Of a stretch of DNA of 64,000 nucleotides, positions 53,328 through 62,861 are shown piece after piece. The position numbers and the translations under genes were made by a program. Origin of the DNA: Calamus simplicifolius (taxonomy: Eukaryota; Streptophyta; Magnoliopsida; Arecales; Arecaceae). Every line of letters starts with the position of its first letter. Position 1 is the stretch's first letter. Below the pieces are notes generated by a model. The model made no database searches, was not told the DNA's origin, and was given only the letters and a program-made list of their open reading frames with translations. The stretch lies in contig UESW01000129.1 of the NCBI GenBank assembly GCA_900491605.1, positions 16,564 through 80,563 of the forward strand, given 5' to 3'.

Positions 53328-55393
53328 CTAGAGGAAGGCGTTGATGGCCGCCTCACTCAACTCCACGACAAAATCAGTGGAGCCTTTGTAATGCTCCATA
53401 GCTTCCCTAGCTCGAGTTTTGGCGGCAGCCACCTTCTCCGTAGCTTCTCGAGCTTGGGCCTCGGTGGCAGTCATCCTCTCCCATGAGGCTTGAGCGTCCG
53501 CCTCCGCAAGAGCCAGCTTCTCCATGGCAGCGCAGGCCTTGGACTTGACCTTATCAGCCCTCTCTTCGGTATGATCCAACTTGAGGAGAGTATCTTCCAA
53601 CTTCTCCTCAGTCTGATTAAGCCTCATCATGGCCTTCGCCAATTTGGCCTCGGTGACTCTGGCCTTCCTCTTGGACTCCTCGACATGGGCCTTCAAAAAT
53701 GGCTCTCCTCCTGGGGTAGCATGGAGCTCGCTGGCCTCCTTCATCTCTCGAGCCCTAACCTCGGCCAACTCCTTGGCCAAGCTGTCGGCTCGGGTCTTGG
53801 TGGCAATCAACTCCTGCCGGGCACGTTCGTAGTTGTTGGCAGCTCCAATGCAGGCATCCCAAAGGACAAAAAGGCTATTGGACATCTGCATGAACCAATC
53901 AGTCAGGGCTCAGATCAAATCCAGCGTAAGGAGACATGAAGCCGATAATTTTACCTGAAGGGTGGCAGCGAAGAGGGCATCGAGGGCTTCGATGATCAAT
54001 TTATGGCAGAGCTCGGCTTGAAAGTTTGGGAGGCTGGACCGACTCGATATGCGCTCCGCTAGCCAACCATAGTGCATTATCGACACTTGAAACGACCGAC
54101 TCCTTGGGGCACTGGTGGGCGGTGTTCCTCCTTCTTTCGGCGTCGGTTGGGCAGCCGACGGAGCATCATCTTCAACTTCCACAATTGGAGGCACCCCAAC
54201 CCTCACCTCCAGTGTGGCTTCACCCCCTGGCTTAGTAGTGGCCGGGGGCTCGTCCCTCGATGGCCCCACCTCAACTTCAGCAGGGGAAGGCCCCATTACT
54301 GGCACCTTGGCTGGGAAACTCTCCCTCCTCAGCTCTCCCATTGGTATAGCCTCAGGGGAAGCCGCGGGGGCCTAGGATGACTCGCCCTGTTCTTCCCGGC
54401 GAGGCCTCTTGGGCGCTGCCCTGACTGTGTCATCTGCAACCTCTCTCCTCCTTCGGATGCCCGCCATCAAATGTTTGGAAGAAAACCTCATCGCTGCATA
54501 GAGCACCAAAATTCAAAAAATAAAATGACTAAAGGGTAGGGCGCTCATCGGGCGCCTGTGCTGACGATGCCGGTGCTACGCCAGCCTCACGGAGGTTGCT
54601 CTCCGATAACAGCTCCCGACAAGGAGGAATGTCAAAAGACATCAGCGAGTCAGAGATTTTTTGATCTTCCTCATTTATAATTGAGTTCTTATTGGGACTA
54701 ACATCGGGATTCCCCCAACCCATCTTCACTCCATCCATATGGGCATAGAAGAATCAAGATTTTCATCCCTTGTTTTGGAGGGCAAATTAAGTTTGAGGGT
54801 TCTTTTGGGTCTGAAGGCGTAGCTCCACCATCAGCCTTATTGGGATTACGGAGTTTGTATAGAGCCCAGAACAAGGAGACTCGGGCAAAAATGTCATGAA
54901 AATGGTAGAGTACAATGAATGCGCAAATGATCCGAATGGAATTCGGAGTCAACTGTGCCAGGACGATCTCATACCTATCTAAGAGATTAAGAAAGAAAGG
55001 ATGAAAGGGAAGACAGAGCCTGCTTCTAAAAAATTTCTCATACAAGGCAACCCCACCGGACTGACTAGAGGTTACTCTGTCATTAGAATGGAGGATAGAA
55101 AGACGAACACTGTTGGGTATCTTATACTTGGCCCTAAGGTCTTCTATCTCTTGGGAGGACATGGTGGAGGCTATCTCCTCCGGATCGAAAGATTCAGAAA
55201 TGGCAGCCAGAGGGGGTACCAGACGACTTGGTGGTGGAGAGACCCTAGGTGATGATTGGGCTACGGTTGTCAGGCGATCACGCTTGGAGATGCCATCGGG
55301 CACCTGACGCCATGCCTGGAGGATCTCATCCTTGAAGGGTTCTACCATGGGACTCTTACCGTTTCTACTAGAACGAGGATCCATAAGGAACAA
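53328..55393 (-). pseudogene. Antisense accessory reading frame of element D (gypsy-type transposon domain plus coiled coil)
   Basis: It lies downstream of pol on the opposite strand. The N-terminal segment (55393-54698) contains ALYEKFFRSRLCLPFHPFF, then QLTPNSIRI and FWALYKL. This is the pattern of the 'putative gypsy type transposon' domain (PF04195) found in extra antisense frames of Tat elements; I name it from memory. A frameshift occurs near 54720 and a stop near 54373. A Pro/Glu-rich segment (54341-53955) follows, then an Ala/Glu/Lys-rich coiled coil (53885-53328). Splice-like signals join the last two parts. The role of this protein is unknown even in intact elements. This copy is damaged. 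Confidence 0.8.
53886..53954 (-). other. Candidate 69-bp intron in the antisense frame
   Basis: On the minus strand the donor is CTTCAG|GTAAAATT at 53955/53954 and the acceptor TTGGTTCATGCAG|ATGTCC at 53886/53885. Removing it joins two open frames in phase 0. If it is retained, translation stops at 53910-53912. The length is at the short end for plant introns. Confidence 0.6.
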
Positions 55394-55740
55394 AAGAAAA
55401 GGGATGAAGAAGTGAAAGGGATTGACCTAAAGAGTAGAGAGACAGAAGCCAAAAACGCAAGGCTCAGAGGGCGAAGAAGGCATAGAGAAGGTACTAGAGG
55501 CATGAAGAGCTTGAAGGAATAGGCGGGAGGATCTTTATACACGACTTTTGAAACGTTCCGCCTACTACAGCACCACGTGGAAACCTATAAGTGCAGGCTA
55601 CATCTAGCTGTCAAAAGACTCTTCGCTACTCAAGATATAACGCCTTGGTGATGCTTGGGGAGTGCGATCCGCACCCAATGATGAGACTTGGATAAGAGCG
55701 ATCCAATAATGGTGCCCTGCCTTTTTTCATCGATCGAAAG
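55394..55740. promoter_or_regulatory. Region upstream of the antisense frame in element D
   Basis: It should hold any promoter for the antisense transcript. GGATCTTTATACACG near 55530 includes a TATA-like word, but no orientation-specific evidence was found. It ends at the insertion point of element C. Confidence 0.3.
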
Positions 55741-56850
55741 TGATGGGGCATGAAAAAAAAATTGATGGAATGAGGGGATGGTGATGTGTTCTAAGTGATT
55801 ACCACCCTTAATGAACATTTGAGCCCAAGCTATGGCTGAATTCATGCATGGGAGAAATGAAGAACATCAAACCGGAAGCAGAAATCTAAACACCCTTGTG
55901 CAAGCTTCTTTCAAAGAAATAAAAAGATTAGGATCTAAAGGTATGGAAACCTTCAAGTTAAGCCACCTTTAAAACTTCAGATCTAAAGGACCAAGAGGTT
56001 TTTTTTTTTTCAACAATGAAGTAAGATCTTAAAGTGGAAGGGATGCACTCAACACTCAAAGAATTGAGGGTTGGTTGACAAGATCTACACTCCTTACTTA
56101 AGAACTCACCTTGGCACTTGATCCTTGACGTGGAGCCATCATCCTCAACTCTAACATCCTCAAGAGAACCTGCAAGTGATCAGAAGTAAGACCGTGGAGG
56201 CAAAGGAATTGAAGGAAATAAAAAAAATCGAACAAGGAAAGGAAGGATTTGAAAAATTTTGCTGAGACTTGGGTAGCACTTGTCCTTCTTCCTGAAACTA
56301 TTATGGAACCTTGGTAGAATGGTTTAGAGTAGCAAATTGGGCCTCTCACCCTCTCCCTCAAGGAGTGACCTAGATCTAAGACTAGGGAAACACGAGCCTC
56401 AACTCAAACTAAGAGCATCTCACCCTCTTCATACTCAAAGATGAACAAGGCACTTGGCAAAAGAAATCAAATAAACTTGATTTTATTTCTCAAACTTCAT
56501 ATCTACAAGAGGGAAAGCTTGGCCTATTTATAGGCCAAAGGACTTCCAGAAATTTCAGCCCAAAAAACTAAAAGATCATAACAATCTAAGGATTAGTTAT
56601 GATATAGCTAACTAATTACAATCAATCCCTAACAAATTTGGTTGCACCAGCTTCCATGTGGCACCTCCTTAGTTTGCCATGTGTCATCATCAGATACCTC
56701 CATGTGTCCTCCAAGATTTGACATTCCTTGTGTCCTCATCAGATCCCTCAGATTACTTGTCCTCAGCACTCACTTGATGTCTGATGTTGAGCTCAGAAGG
56801 CAAAGCAAAGAAGGGAAACTTTGCTCAGAAGTTGAAACTAAGCCCTCACC
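55741..56850 (-). repeat. 3' LTR of element C (left copy)
   Basis: It matches 62862 onward closely up to about 56725. After CCAAGATTTGAC the two copies diverge. The inner boundary, about 56850, is estimated from the purine-rich reverse strand (GGGTGAGGGCTTAG). It contains a TATTTATAGGCC box at 56524-56535, probably the promoter TATA region in another orientation. Confidence 0.7.
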
Positions 56851-57148
56851 CTAAGTGCTCTGTAAGTCCCCTACTCCGCTGGTCCATTCATCTTTGAACC
56901 CCTCCTCGTTTAGCTCAATCCAAGCAGATCTCTTCTTCAACCTTCTTCGGCAGGAGTTCTCTAGGATCCCCTCCTTGATTGATCGGGTGTTTGGTCTATC
57001 GTACTTTCTCCTTGTCGATACCTCTCTCTCTTGGCTTCACTTGTCAGTCTGCAAATGCACCATTTTGGCTCTCTGGATCGATGGGAGTGATCCATGAGTG
57101 TTCTAAATGGTCCTCCAATCTCATCTGTTCAAACACTCTGGGATTGGT
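56851..57148 (-). other. Sequence between the polyprotein stop and the left LTR of element C
   Basis: About 300 bp. Translation past the stop in neighbouring frames gives HSWITPIDPE- and DKEK-like pieces but no convincing chromodomain. It may be its decayed remainder. Confidence 0.4.
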
Positions 57149-60100
57149 TCAGGATGGATCAGGTCCTAAAAACTCACTGGGATTCATTGTTGGTTCCTTG
57201 TATTCTACCAGATCTGAAATATTAAAGGTGGAACTAATACCAAAGTCAGAAGGTAGGTCCAGTATATAAGCATTAGGTCCAATTCTTTTTATTATTTTGA
57301 AAGGACCTGCACCACGGGCGTGTAGTTTCTTCATAGTTCCCTTTGGAAACTGTTCAGGTCTGAGCCTTATCATGACAAAGTCTCCTACATGAAATTCTTT
57401 TGCTCTTCTATGGGAATTAGCCATATGCTTGTAACTCTCATTGCTTATATGGATTTTCTCGCTAATTTCTTTGTGTAAATCCCTAATGTGTTGTGCATAT
57501 GACTCAGCAGACTCTGATGTTCGTACATGCATGGGCAATGGAATGAGGTCTATTGGCTTTCTTGGTTTGTACCCATGAATAATCTCAAAAGGACTTTTTC
57601 CAGTGGATCTGTTAACTGAACTATTATAGGCAAACTCTATACGTGGCAGTAAAAGGTCCCAATTTCCAGTATGTTTTCCCACTAAACATCTCAACATATT
57701 TCCAAGACTTCTATTTACAACTTCTGTTTGACCATCAGTTTGGGGGTGATAAGTGGTAGAAAAGTTTAACTTGGTTCCTAGCAGGTGCCATAGGGTTTTC
57801 CAAAAGTAACTGGTGAACTTAACATCCCTATCAGACACGATGGTTTTAGGTAACCCGTGTAATCTAACCACTTCATCTAGAAATAACTTGGCCACTTTTG
57901 ATGCATCGAAGGTCTGGGAACAAGGCAGAAAATGTGCCATTTTAGAAAATCTATCGACTACCACAAAGATGGAATCGTGTCTCCTTAAGGTCTTTGGTAG
58001 TCCCAACACAAAGTCCATACTGATGTCTTGCCAAGGTCGATCAGGGACGGGTAAAGGGGTGTATAGTCCAGTGTTTTGTTTTTGCATTTTAGCAACAGCA
58101 CATGTCCTACACTGGGCTACGACTTGGGCAACATTTCGTTTTAAGCTGGGCCAAAAGAATTGTTCCTCCAAAGCTAGAATAGTTTTATTCCTTCCGAAAT
58201 GGCCCGCTAAACCTCCGGCATGGATTTCCCAAATCAAGAATTCCCTAATTGAGGTTCGGGGAATACACAACTTATCTCCTTTAAAAAGGAACCCATCATG
58301 AAGAGTAAAGTCTTTGTATTCTCTAGAAGGCCTTAGACTGACAGATTCAAAAATCTCACTAAAGTCAGGGCAACTTTTATACTCTTCCTTCAACTTATCA
58401 AATCCTGTGACTTCAGTACTTACGGACGTCAAGAGCATAGAACGTCGACTTAAAGCATCGGCAACCTTATTGTCAGAACCAGCACGGTGTTTTAGAACAA
58501 AGGTGTAAGCTTGGATGTACTCTACCCATTTTCCATGCCTAGGGTTTAACTTCTTTTGGGAGCTAAGGAATCGGAGGGCTTCATGATCGGAAAATAGAAC
58601 AAACTCCTGCGGTAACAAGTAATGTCTCCAATATTTCAAAGCCTGAACTACCGCATATAACTCCTTGTCATAGGTGGAATATCTCAACTTTGCGCCATTT
58701 AGTTTCTCGCTAAAAAAAGCTACCGGATGGTTCTCTTGACTTAAAACTCCACCAATTCCAATCCCAGAGGCATCACAAGCAACCTCAAAAACTTTAGAGA
58801 AGTCAGGCAACCTTAAGATTGGTGCTTGTGTCATTCTTCCTTTAATCTCAAGGAAGGCTTTATTGGCTTGTTTGGTCCATTCAAAATTTCCTTTCTTAAG
58901 ACAATCCGTGATTGGAGCAACAATGGTGCTAAACCCTTGGATGAATCTCCTATAGAAGGTGGCAAGACCGTGGAAGCTACGGACGTCATGTATGTTCTTG
59001 GGTTCGGGCCACTCGACTATGGACTTAATTTTCTCGGGATCAGCAGAAACACCATTAGTAGTAACAATGAACCCTAGAAAGGTTACTCTGTTAGTCATGA
59101 ATTCGCACTTCTTCAGATTGGCATATAGATTTTCCTTTCTAAGGGTGTAACAGACTTGTCTAAGATGATCTAAATGGTCTTCCCTAGTCTTACTATAGAT
59201 GAGGATGTCATCAAAATATACTACAACAAATTTTCCCATGAAAGGTCTTAAAACTTGAGTCATGATCCTCATAAATGTACTAGGGGCATTTGATAGACCA
59301 AAGGGCATAACCAACCACTCATAAAGACCATCCTTAGTTTTGAATGCAGTTTTCCACTCATCTCCAGGTTTGATCCTAACCTGGTGATAACCACTCTTAA
59401 GATCAATCTTGGAAAATATAGTGGCTCCGGTCATCATGTCAAGCATATCATCAAGGCGAGGGATAGGAAATCGATACTTGACCGTAATTTTGTTGATGGC
59501 ATGACTATCGATGCACATTCTCCAAGTGCCATCCTTCTTCGGGGTCAGTAGGGCAGGTACTGCACAAGGACTTAAACTCTCCCTAATAAACTTTTTCTGG
59601 AGGAGATCTCCAACTTGTCTTTGTAGCTCAGCGTGCTCAGTAGGATTCATTCTATAGTGAGGTAGGTTAGGCAAGGTGGCTCCTGGGACTAGATCAATTG
59701 TATGTTGAATATCCCTAAGTGGGGGCAGGTGATTGGGTAAATCTTCTGGGAATACATCCTTAAAGTCTTCTAAGATCTTTGTGACTTCTTGAGGTGGTTC
59801 CTTAGGATCTTCATTCCGACTTTCTTTAAGTGCCAAAATCCACATAGGTGATCCTTCATTGATTTCTTTCTCTATTTCCTTGACACTGATCAAATTCAGA
59901 TCTTGTTTCTTCTCTTTCAAATCACTAGACCCTTTCTTGATATTGTCCTTAGGTGGGGTCGAGTTAATGATAAGCTTTTTCCCTAGATGGTTGAAAGCAC
60001 AAGAATTGGATTGACCATATAAAGTTGCATCATGATCATACAACCAAGGTCTACCCAAAATGATGCTACTTACGCCCATGGGTAGTACATCGCACCAGAC

Positions 60101-61582
60101 TTGTTCATGATAGGATTGGATTTGAATGGGAACTTGACATCTGGATTTAATGGGAATGGATGTTGAATCTATCCAAGAAACTTTGTATGGATTGGGATGG
60201 GGAACAGGGGTCAAGCTTAAATTCTTAATGGCTTTAGTGGAAATAGCATTCACACAACTCCCATTGTCTATAATGATTTTATAAACCTTCTCCCCTATCT
60301 TAACAAATGTTTGGAGTATATTAGTTCTTCTCCAATCCTCCTTTTCCTTTGTTTGGGTCAAAATTCTAACAACACCCAAAGTCTCATCATAATCAATCTC
60401 TTCTTCCTCTTCATCATATTCATTGATCAGATTGGATTCAGCCTCATATACCTCTTTTTCAAACTCTTTAGTATCTTCAGGGTCCTCTTCAGCTAGTTCT
60501 CCTATGTGTAGAGAACGGGCAGGGCATTGGTTGGCATAGTGTCCCTTCCTGTTACATTTAAAACAATGGACATTCGGGTTGTTACTCTTTTGAACTACAG
60601 GGGCCTTACCCTTGTCACTCGTTTGACCGGATGGGATAGTAGGAGTGGGGTGATTTGGTCGCATTTGGTTGAACCCTGGTTTCTGAGTAGGGGTGCTAAT
60701 CTTACTTAGTTCGGGTCTTCTGACTATCGGTCCCCTTTGAAACCTTTCACAATCTCTGGCTATTTGATAGGCTTGGTCTAGGTCAGTGATTTCTCTTAGA
60801 AATAATTCCTTTTGAATTTCTTCACGCAAACCGGCTCTAAACCTAGACAATGTTACAGCTTCTGATTCATCAATGTTACACCTCATCGCAAACTCATCAA
60901 ACTTGGTAATATATTCAGACACAGTCTTATTGCCCTGGTATAATCTTTGCCACTGATCTAATAGTCTTTGGTGATAGGACATAGGGACATACTTTTCCCT
61001 AAGCTTGATTTTCATAGCTCTCCAAGTGGTTATGGGCATGTCTCCTCTTTGCCTAAGCATTCGCCCGATATTCTCCCAGTATAACCTAGCCTGGCGGACT
61101 AACCTCAGTTTGGCAAACTTATACTTTCTCTCCTCGGTCATCTCATACCATTCAAAATATTGATCCATTTCTCCCTCCCAATCAACATAAGCTTTAGGGT
61201 CTAGGCTTCCATCAAAGATAGGAGCCTCTAATCGAATGTTCCTCATGGCTCTTTCATCTTGATCTAAGTAATCCTGGTGAGGTCGCCTAGGGATACGATC
61301 AGGAGTAAAGTCAGGCCGATGGACTCGACGGGCTTCTTCCATGAAATCAGGATCAAGTCTCCTTGGATTGTATTCAGGGATGTGCACATGATATTGGGCT
61401 CTTGGACCTCGAGGAATTGACCTAGATGATTCAGGTTCGATGGGGATCCTTTGAGGCTCTTCAAGGGTCTCAACTCTATCTTTTACTTGACCTAATTCTT
61501 TGTTGATTTGCCCTAATTGCTCAGTTACAGTGTCTAACTTTTCAGTCAGGGTCCTCATAAAGAGTTCAAGATTAGGATCCAT
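57149..61582 (-). CDS. Gag-pol polyprotein of element C, 1477 residues, uninterrupted
   Basis: Gag occupies about residues 1-330, with a coiled-coil start and a retrotransposon gag core at 155-275. The zinc knuckle is C340-C343-H348-C353. The protease active site is D439-N-G-S. Reverse transcriptase covers about 650-830, with Asp727 and the YFDD box at 789-792. RNase H has Asp937, Glu974 and Asp999. Integrase has an HHCC finger (H1121, H1128, C1158, C1161) and the catalytic triad D1190, D1251, E1287 with exactly 35 residues between the last two. The C-terminal part (GPFKIIKRIGPNAYILDLP) is chromovirus-like, but the frame ends at GPDPS before any chromodomain. All catalytic residues I can place are present. 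CRM, Reina or Galadriel lineage is not resolved. Confidence 0.96.
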   Translation of the reverse strand: MDPNLELFMRTLTEKLDTVTEQLGQINKELGQVKDRVETLEEPQRIPIEPESSRSIPRGPRAQYHVHIPEYNPRRLDPDFMEEARRVHRPDFTPDRIPRRPHQDYLDQDERAMRNIRLEAPIFDGSLDPKAYVDWEGEMDQYFEWYEMTEERKYKFAKLRLVRQARLYWENIGRMLRQRGDMPITTWRAMKIKLREKYVPMSYHQRLLDQWQRLYQGNKTVSEYITKFDEFAMRCNIDESEAVTLSRFRAGLREEIQKELFLREITDLDQAYQIARDCERFQRGPIVRRPELSKISTPTQKPGFNQMRPNHPTPTIPSGQTSDKGKAPVVQKSNNPNVHCFKCNRKGHYANQCPARSLHIGELAEEDPEDTKEFEKEVYEAESNLINEYDEEEEEIDYDETLGVVRILTQTKEKEDWRRTNILQTFVKIGEKVYKIIIDNGSCVNAISTKAIKNLSLTPVPHPNPYKVSWIDSTSIPIKSRCQVPIQIQSYHEQVWCDVLPMGVSSIILGRPWLYDHDATLYGQSNSCAFNHLGKKLIINSTPPKDNIKKGSSDLKEKKQDLNLISVKEIEKEINEGSPMWILALKESRNEDPKEPPQEVTKILEDFKDVFPEDLPNHLPPLRDIQHTIDLVPGATLPNLPHYRMNPTEHAELQRQVGDLLQKKFIRESLSPCAVPALLTPKKDGTWRMCIDSHAINKITVKYRFPIPRLDDMLDMMTGATIFSKIDLKSGYHQVRIKPGDEWKTAFKTKDGLYEWLVMPFGLSNAPSTFMRIMTQVLRPFMGKFVVVYFDDILIYSKTREDHLDHLRQVCYTLRKENLYANLKKCEFMTNRVTFLGFIVTTNGVSADPEKIKSIVEWPEPKNIHDVRSFHGLATFYRRFIQGFSTIVAPITDCLKKGNFEWTKQANKAFLEIKGRMTQAPILRLPDFSKVFEVACDASGIGIGGVLSQENHPVAFFSEKLNGAKLRYSTYDKELYAVVQALKYWRHYLLPQEFVLFSDHEALRFLSSQKKLNPRHGKWVEYIQAYTFVLKHRAGSDNKVADALSRRSMLLTSVSTEVTGFDKLKEEYKSCPDFSEIFESVSLRPSREYKDFTLHDGFLFKGDKLCIPRTSIREFLIWEIHAGGLAGHFGRNKTILALEEQFFWPSLKRNVAQVVAQCRTCAVAKMQKQNTGLYTPLPVPDRPWQDISMDFVLGLPKTLRRHDSIFVVVDRFSKMAHFLPCSQTFDASKVAKLFLDEVVRLHGLPKTIVSDRDVKFTSYFWKTLWHLLGTKLNFSTTYHPQTDGQTEVVNRSLGNMLRCLVGKHTGNWDLLLPRIEFAYNSSVNRSTGKSPFEIIHGYKPRKPIDLIPLPMHVRTSESAESYAQHIRDLHKEISEKIHISNESYKHMANSHRRAKEFHVGDFVMIRLRPEQFPKGTMKKLHARGAGPFKIIKRIGPNAYILDLPSDFGISSTFNISDLVEYKEPTMNPSEFLGPDPS

Positions 61583-62840
61583 AGGTACAAACCAAGAAAG
61601 ATAGAACTTTTGACCTATAAAACAAGAAGTACAAACCTAGCTTCTAGGGCTCCTAAACCTAGAAGTTCAAAATACAAGACTTGACTAGGTACTAGTTAAG
61701 GATGCAATTACCTTTGTCACTGGCCAGGTAAGAGGTGGGAATGCGGGAGGCCCCCCTTGCTTTCGCAAGGACCCAATTAAAGAACCGCAAGTCCGCTTAA
61801 GGCATTTGCCATTAGACCTCTAGTCTTAGACACCAGTTTCTAAGAATAATTACAAACTCAAATAGTGCTTTGTCTCCTCTTGCACTTGAACCCGACTTGT
61901 TGGTGTCCTTAATTTAGGTGCATACTTGATTTTAATTAAGGCTTAGGTCAATGCATAATGAGGATGGTTGTTGTGGGCTAAGGAAAGGTTATTAACTCCT
62001 CCCCTTATGTTATATTGAATGCCCTTAAGATGGTTTATGTATATATGGATGCACACAATTTCAGCAATTAACTAGCACAATCGACTAGACTTAGTACAAT
62101 TAAGTGAAATTTAATCTAATTTTAAAATTCAGCAAATGCAAACTTAAATTGAGAAATTCAAATCTTGAAGTCTAGATTTCAGAAGCTAATTTTTTTTAAT
62201 TTTAAAATTTAGATTAAAATTTCATTCTTGGAGGTAAAAGTGGTTAAATAAAATTTGCAGCTTCTAACTAACCTTCAACTAACCCGGTTTTGAAAATTTG
62301 AAATTTAAAGTTTTAAATTTTCAAAAATTCAAAATGAAAATTGAATTAGTTAGATCTCAGAGTGAAAATCCTAGATTTTGAAATTTGAATTCAATTTTTT
62401 TTTTAAATTTGGTTGAGGAAGTTGTTATGATAGTAGTTGCTAGAAGATTCTAGCAGCTTAACAAACTCTCTACTACCTATTTCAAAATTTAAATTTTAAA
62501 TTTAAAAACCCCTCTAAATTCAAACTTTAAGTGGAAAATAACAGAATTTGAAGTCTAAATCTCAGATCTCAAATTAAAAATTATTTTTTTTTTTTTTAAA
62601 ATCAAATTTAATGGAGGGAACCAAAACAGTCTTCCAGAAAACAACCTAAGAACTCAATTTTTTTTATTCCAAAACTCTAAAATATATTTTTTAATTTTAG
62701 ATTTCGGAACCTAAAGTCCTAAAGTGCAGCAAATGAATTTTTATTTATTTTTTAACCCTTAAAAAATTACAAAAAAATTCATGGAAATCTCGGACTAAAA
62801 CTAGAACAGAAATTCCAGCAACTTACAAGCTTAACTTAGA
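61583..62840 (-). other. Leader region of element C
   Basis: About 1.26 kb between primer-binding site and gag, AT-rich with many AAATTT words at 62100-62760. No gene is seen. Confidence 0.6.
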
Positions 62841-62857
62841 GACCAAAGCTGATACCA
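62841..62857 (-). other. Primer-binding site of element C, unusual
   Basis: The minus strand reads TGGTATCAGCTTTGGTC, four bases inside the right LTR. The first nine bases equal the tRNA-Met site, but the following AGC is replaced by CTT. Confidence 0.7.
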
Positions 62858-62861
62858 AAGC

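Larger units (their letters stand above)
45312..55740 (+). mobile_element. Tat-lineage Ty3/gypsy retrotransposon D, left part, interrupted by element C
   Basis: It is read from a Tat-like LTR end and primer-binding site, through gag, protease, reverse transcriptase, RNase H and integrase relics on the plus strand, then a long tandem array, then an antisense accessory frame. An extra antisense frame between pol and the 3' LTR is known in Tat elements. Element C inserts at 55741. D's 3' LTR is not seen to the left of it and probably lies beyond the window. The left end is uncertain. Confidence 0.8.

Noticed and set aside
53202..54380. Plus-strand frames opposite the antisense frame of element D
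   Set aside because: They are complements of the minus-strand coding segments, which have the recognisable domain and coiled coil.
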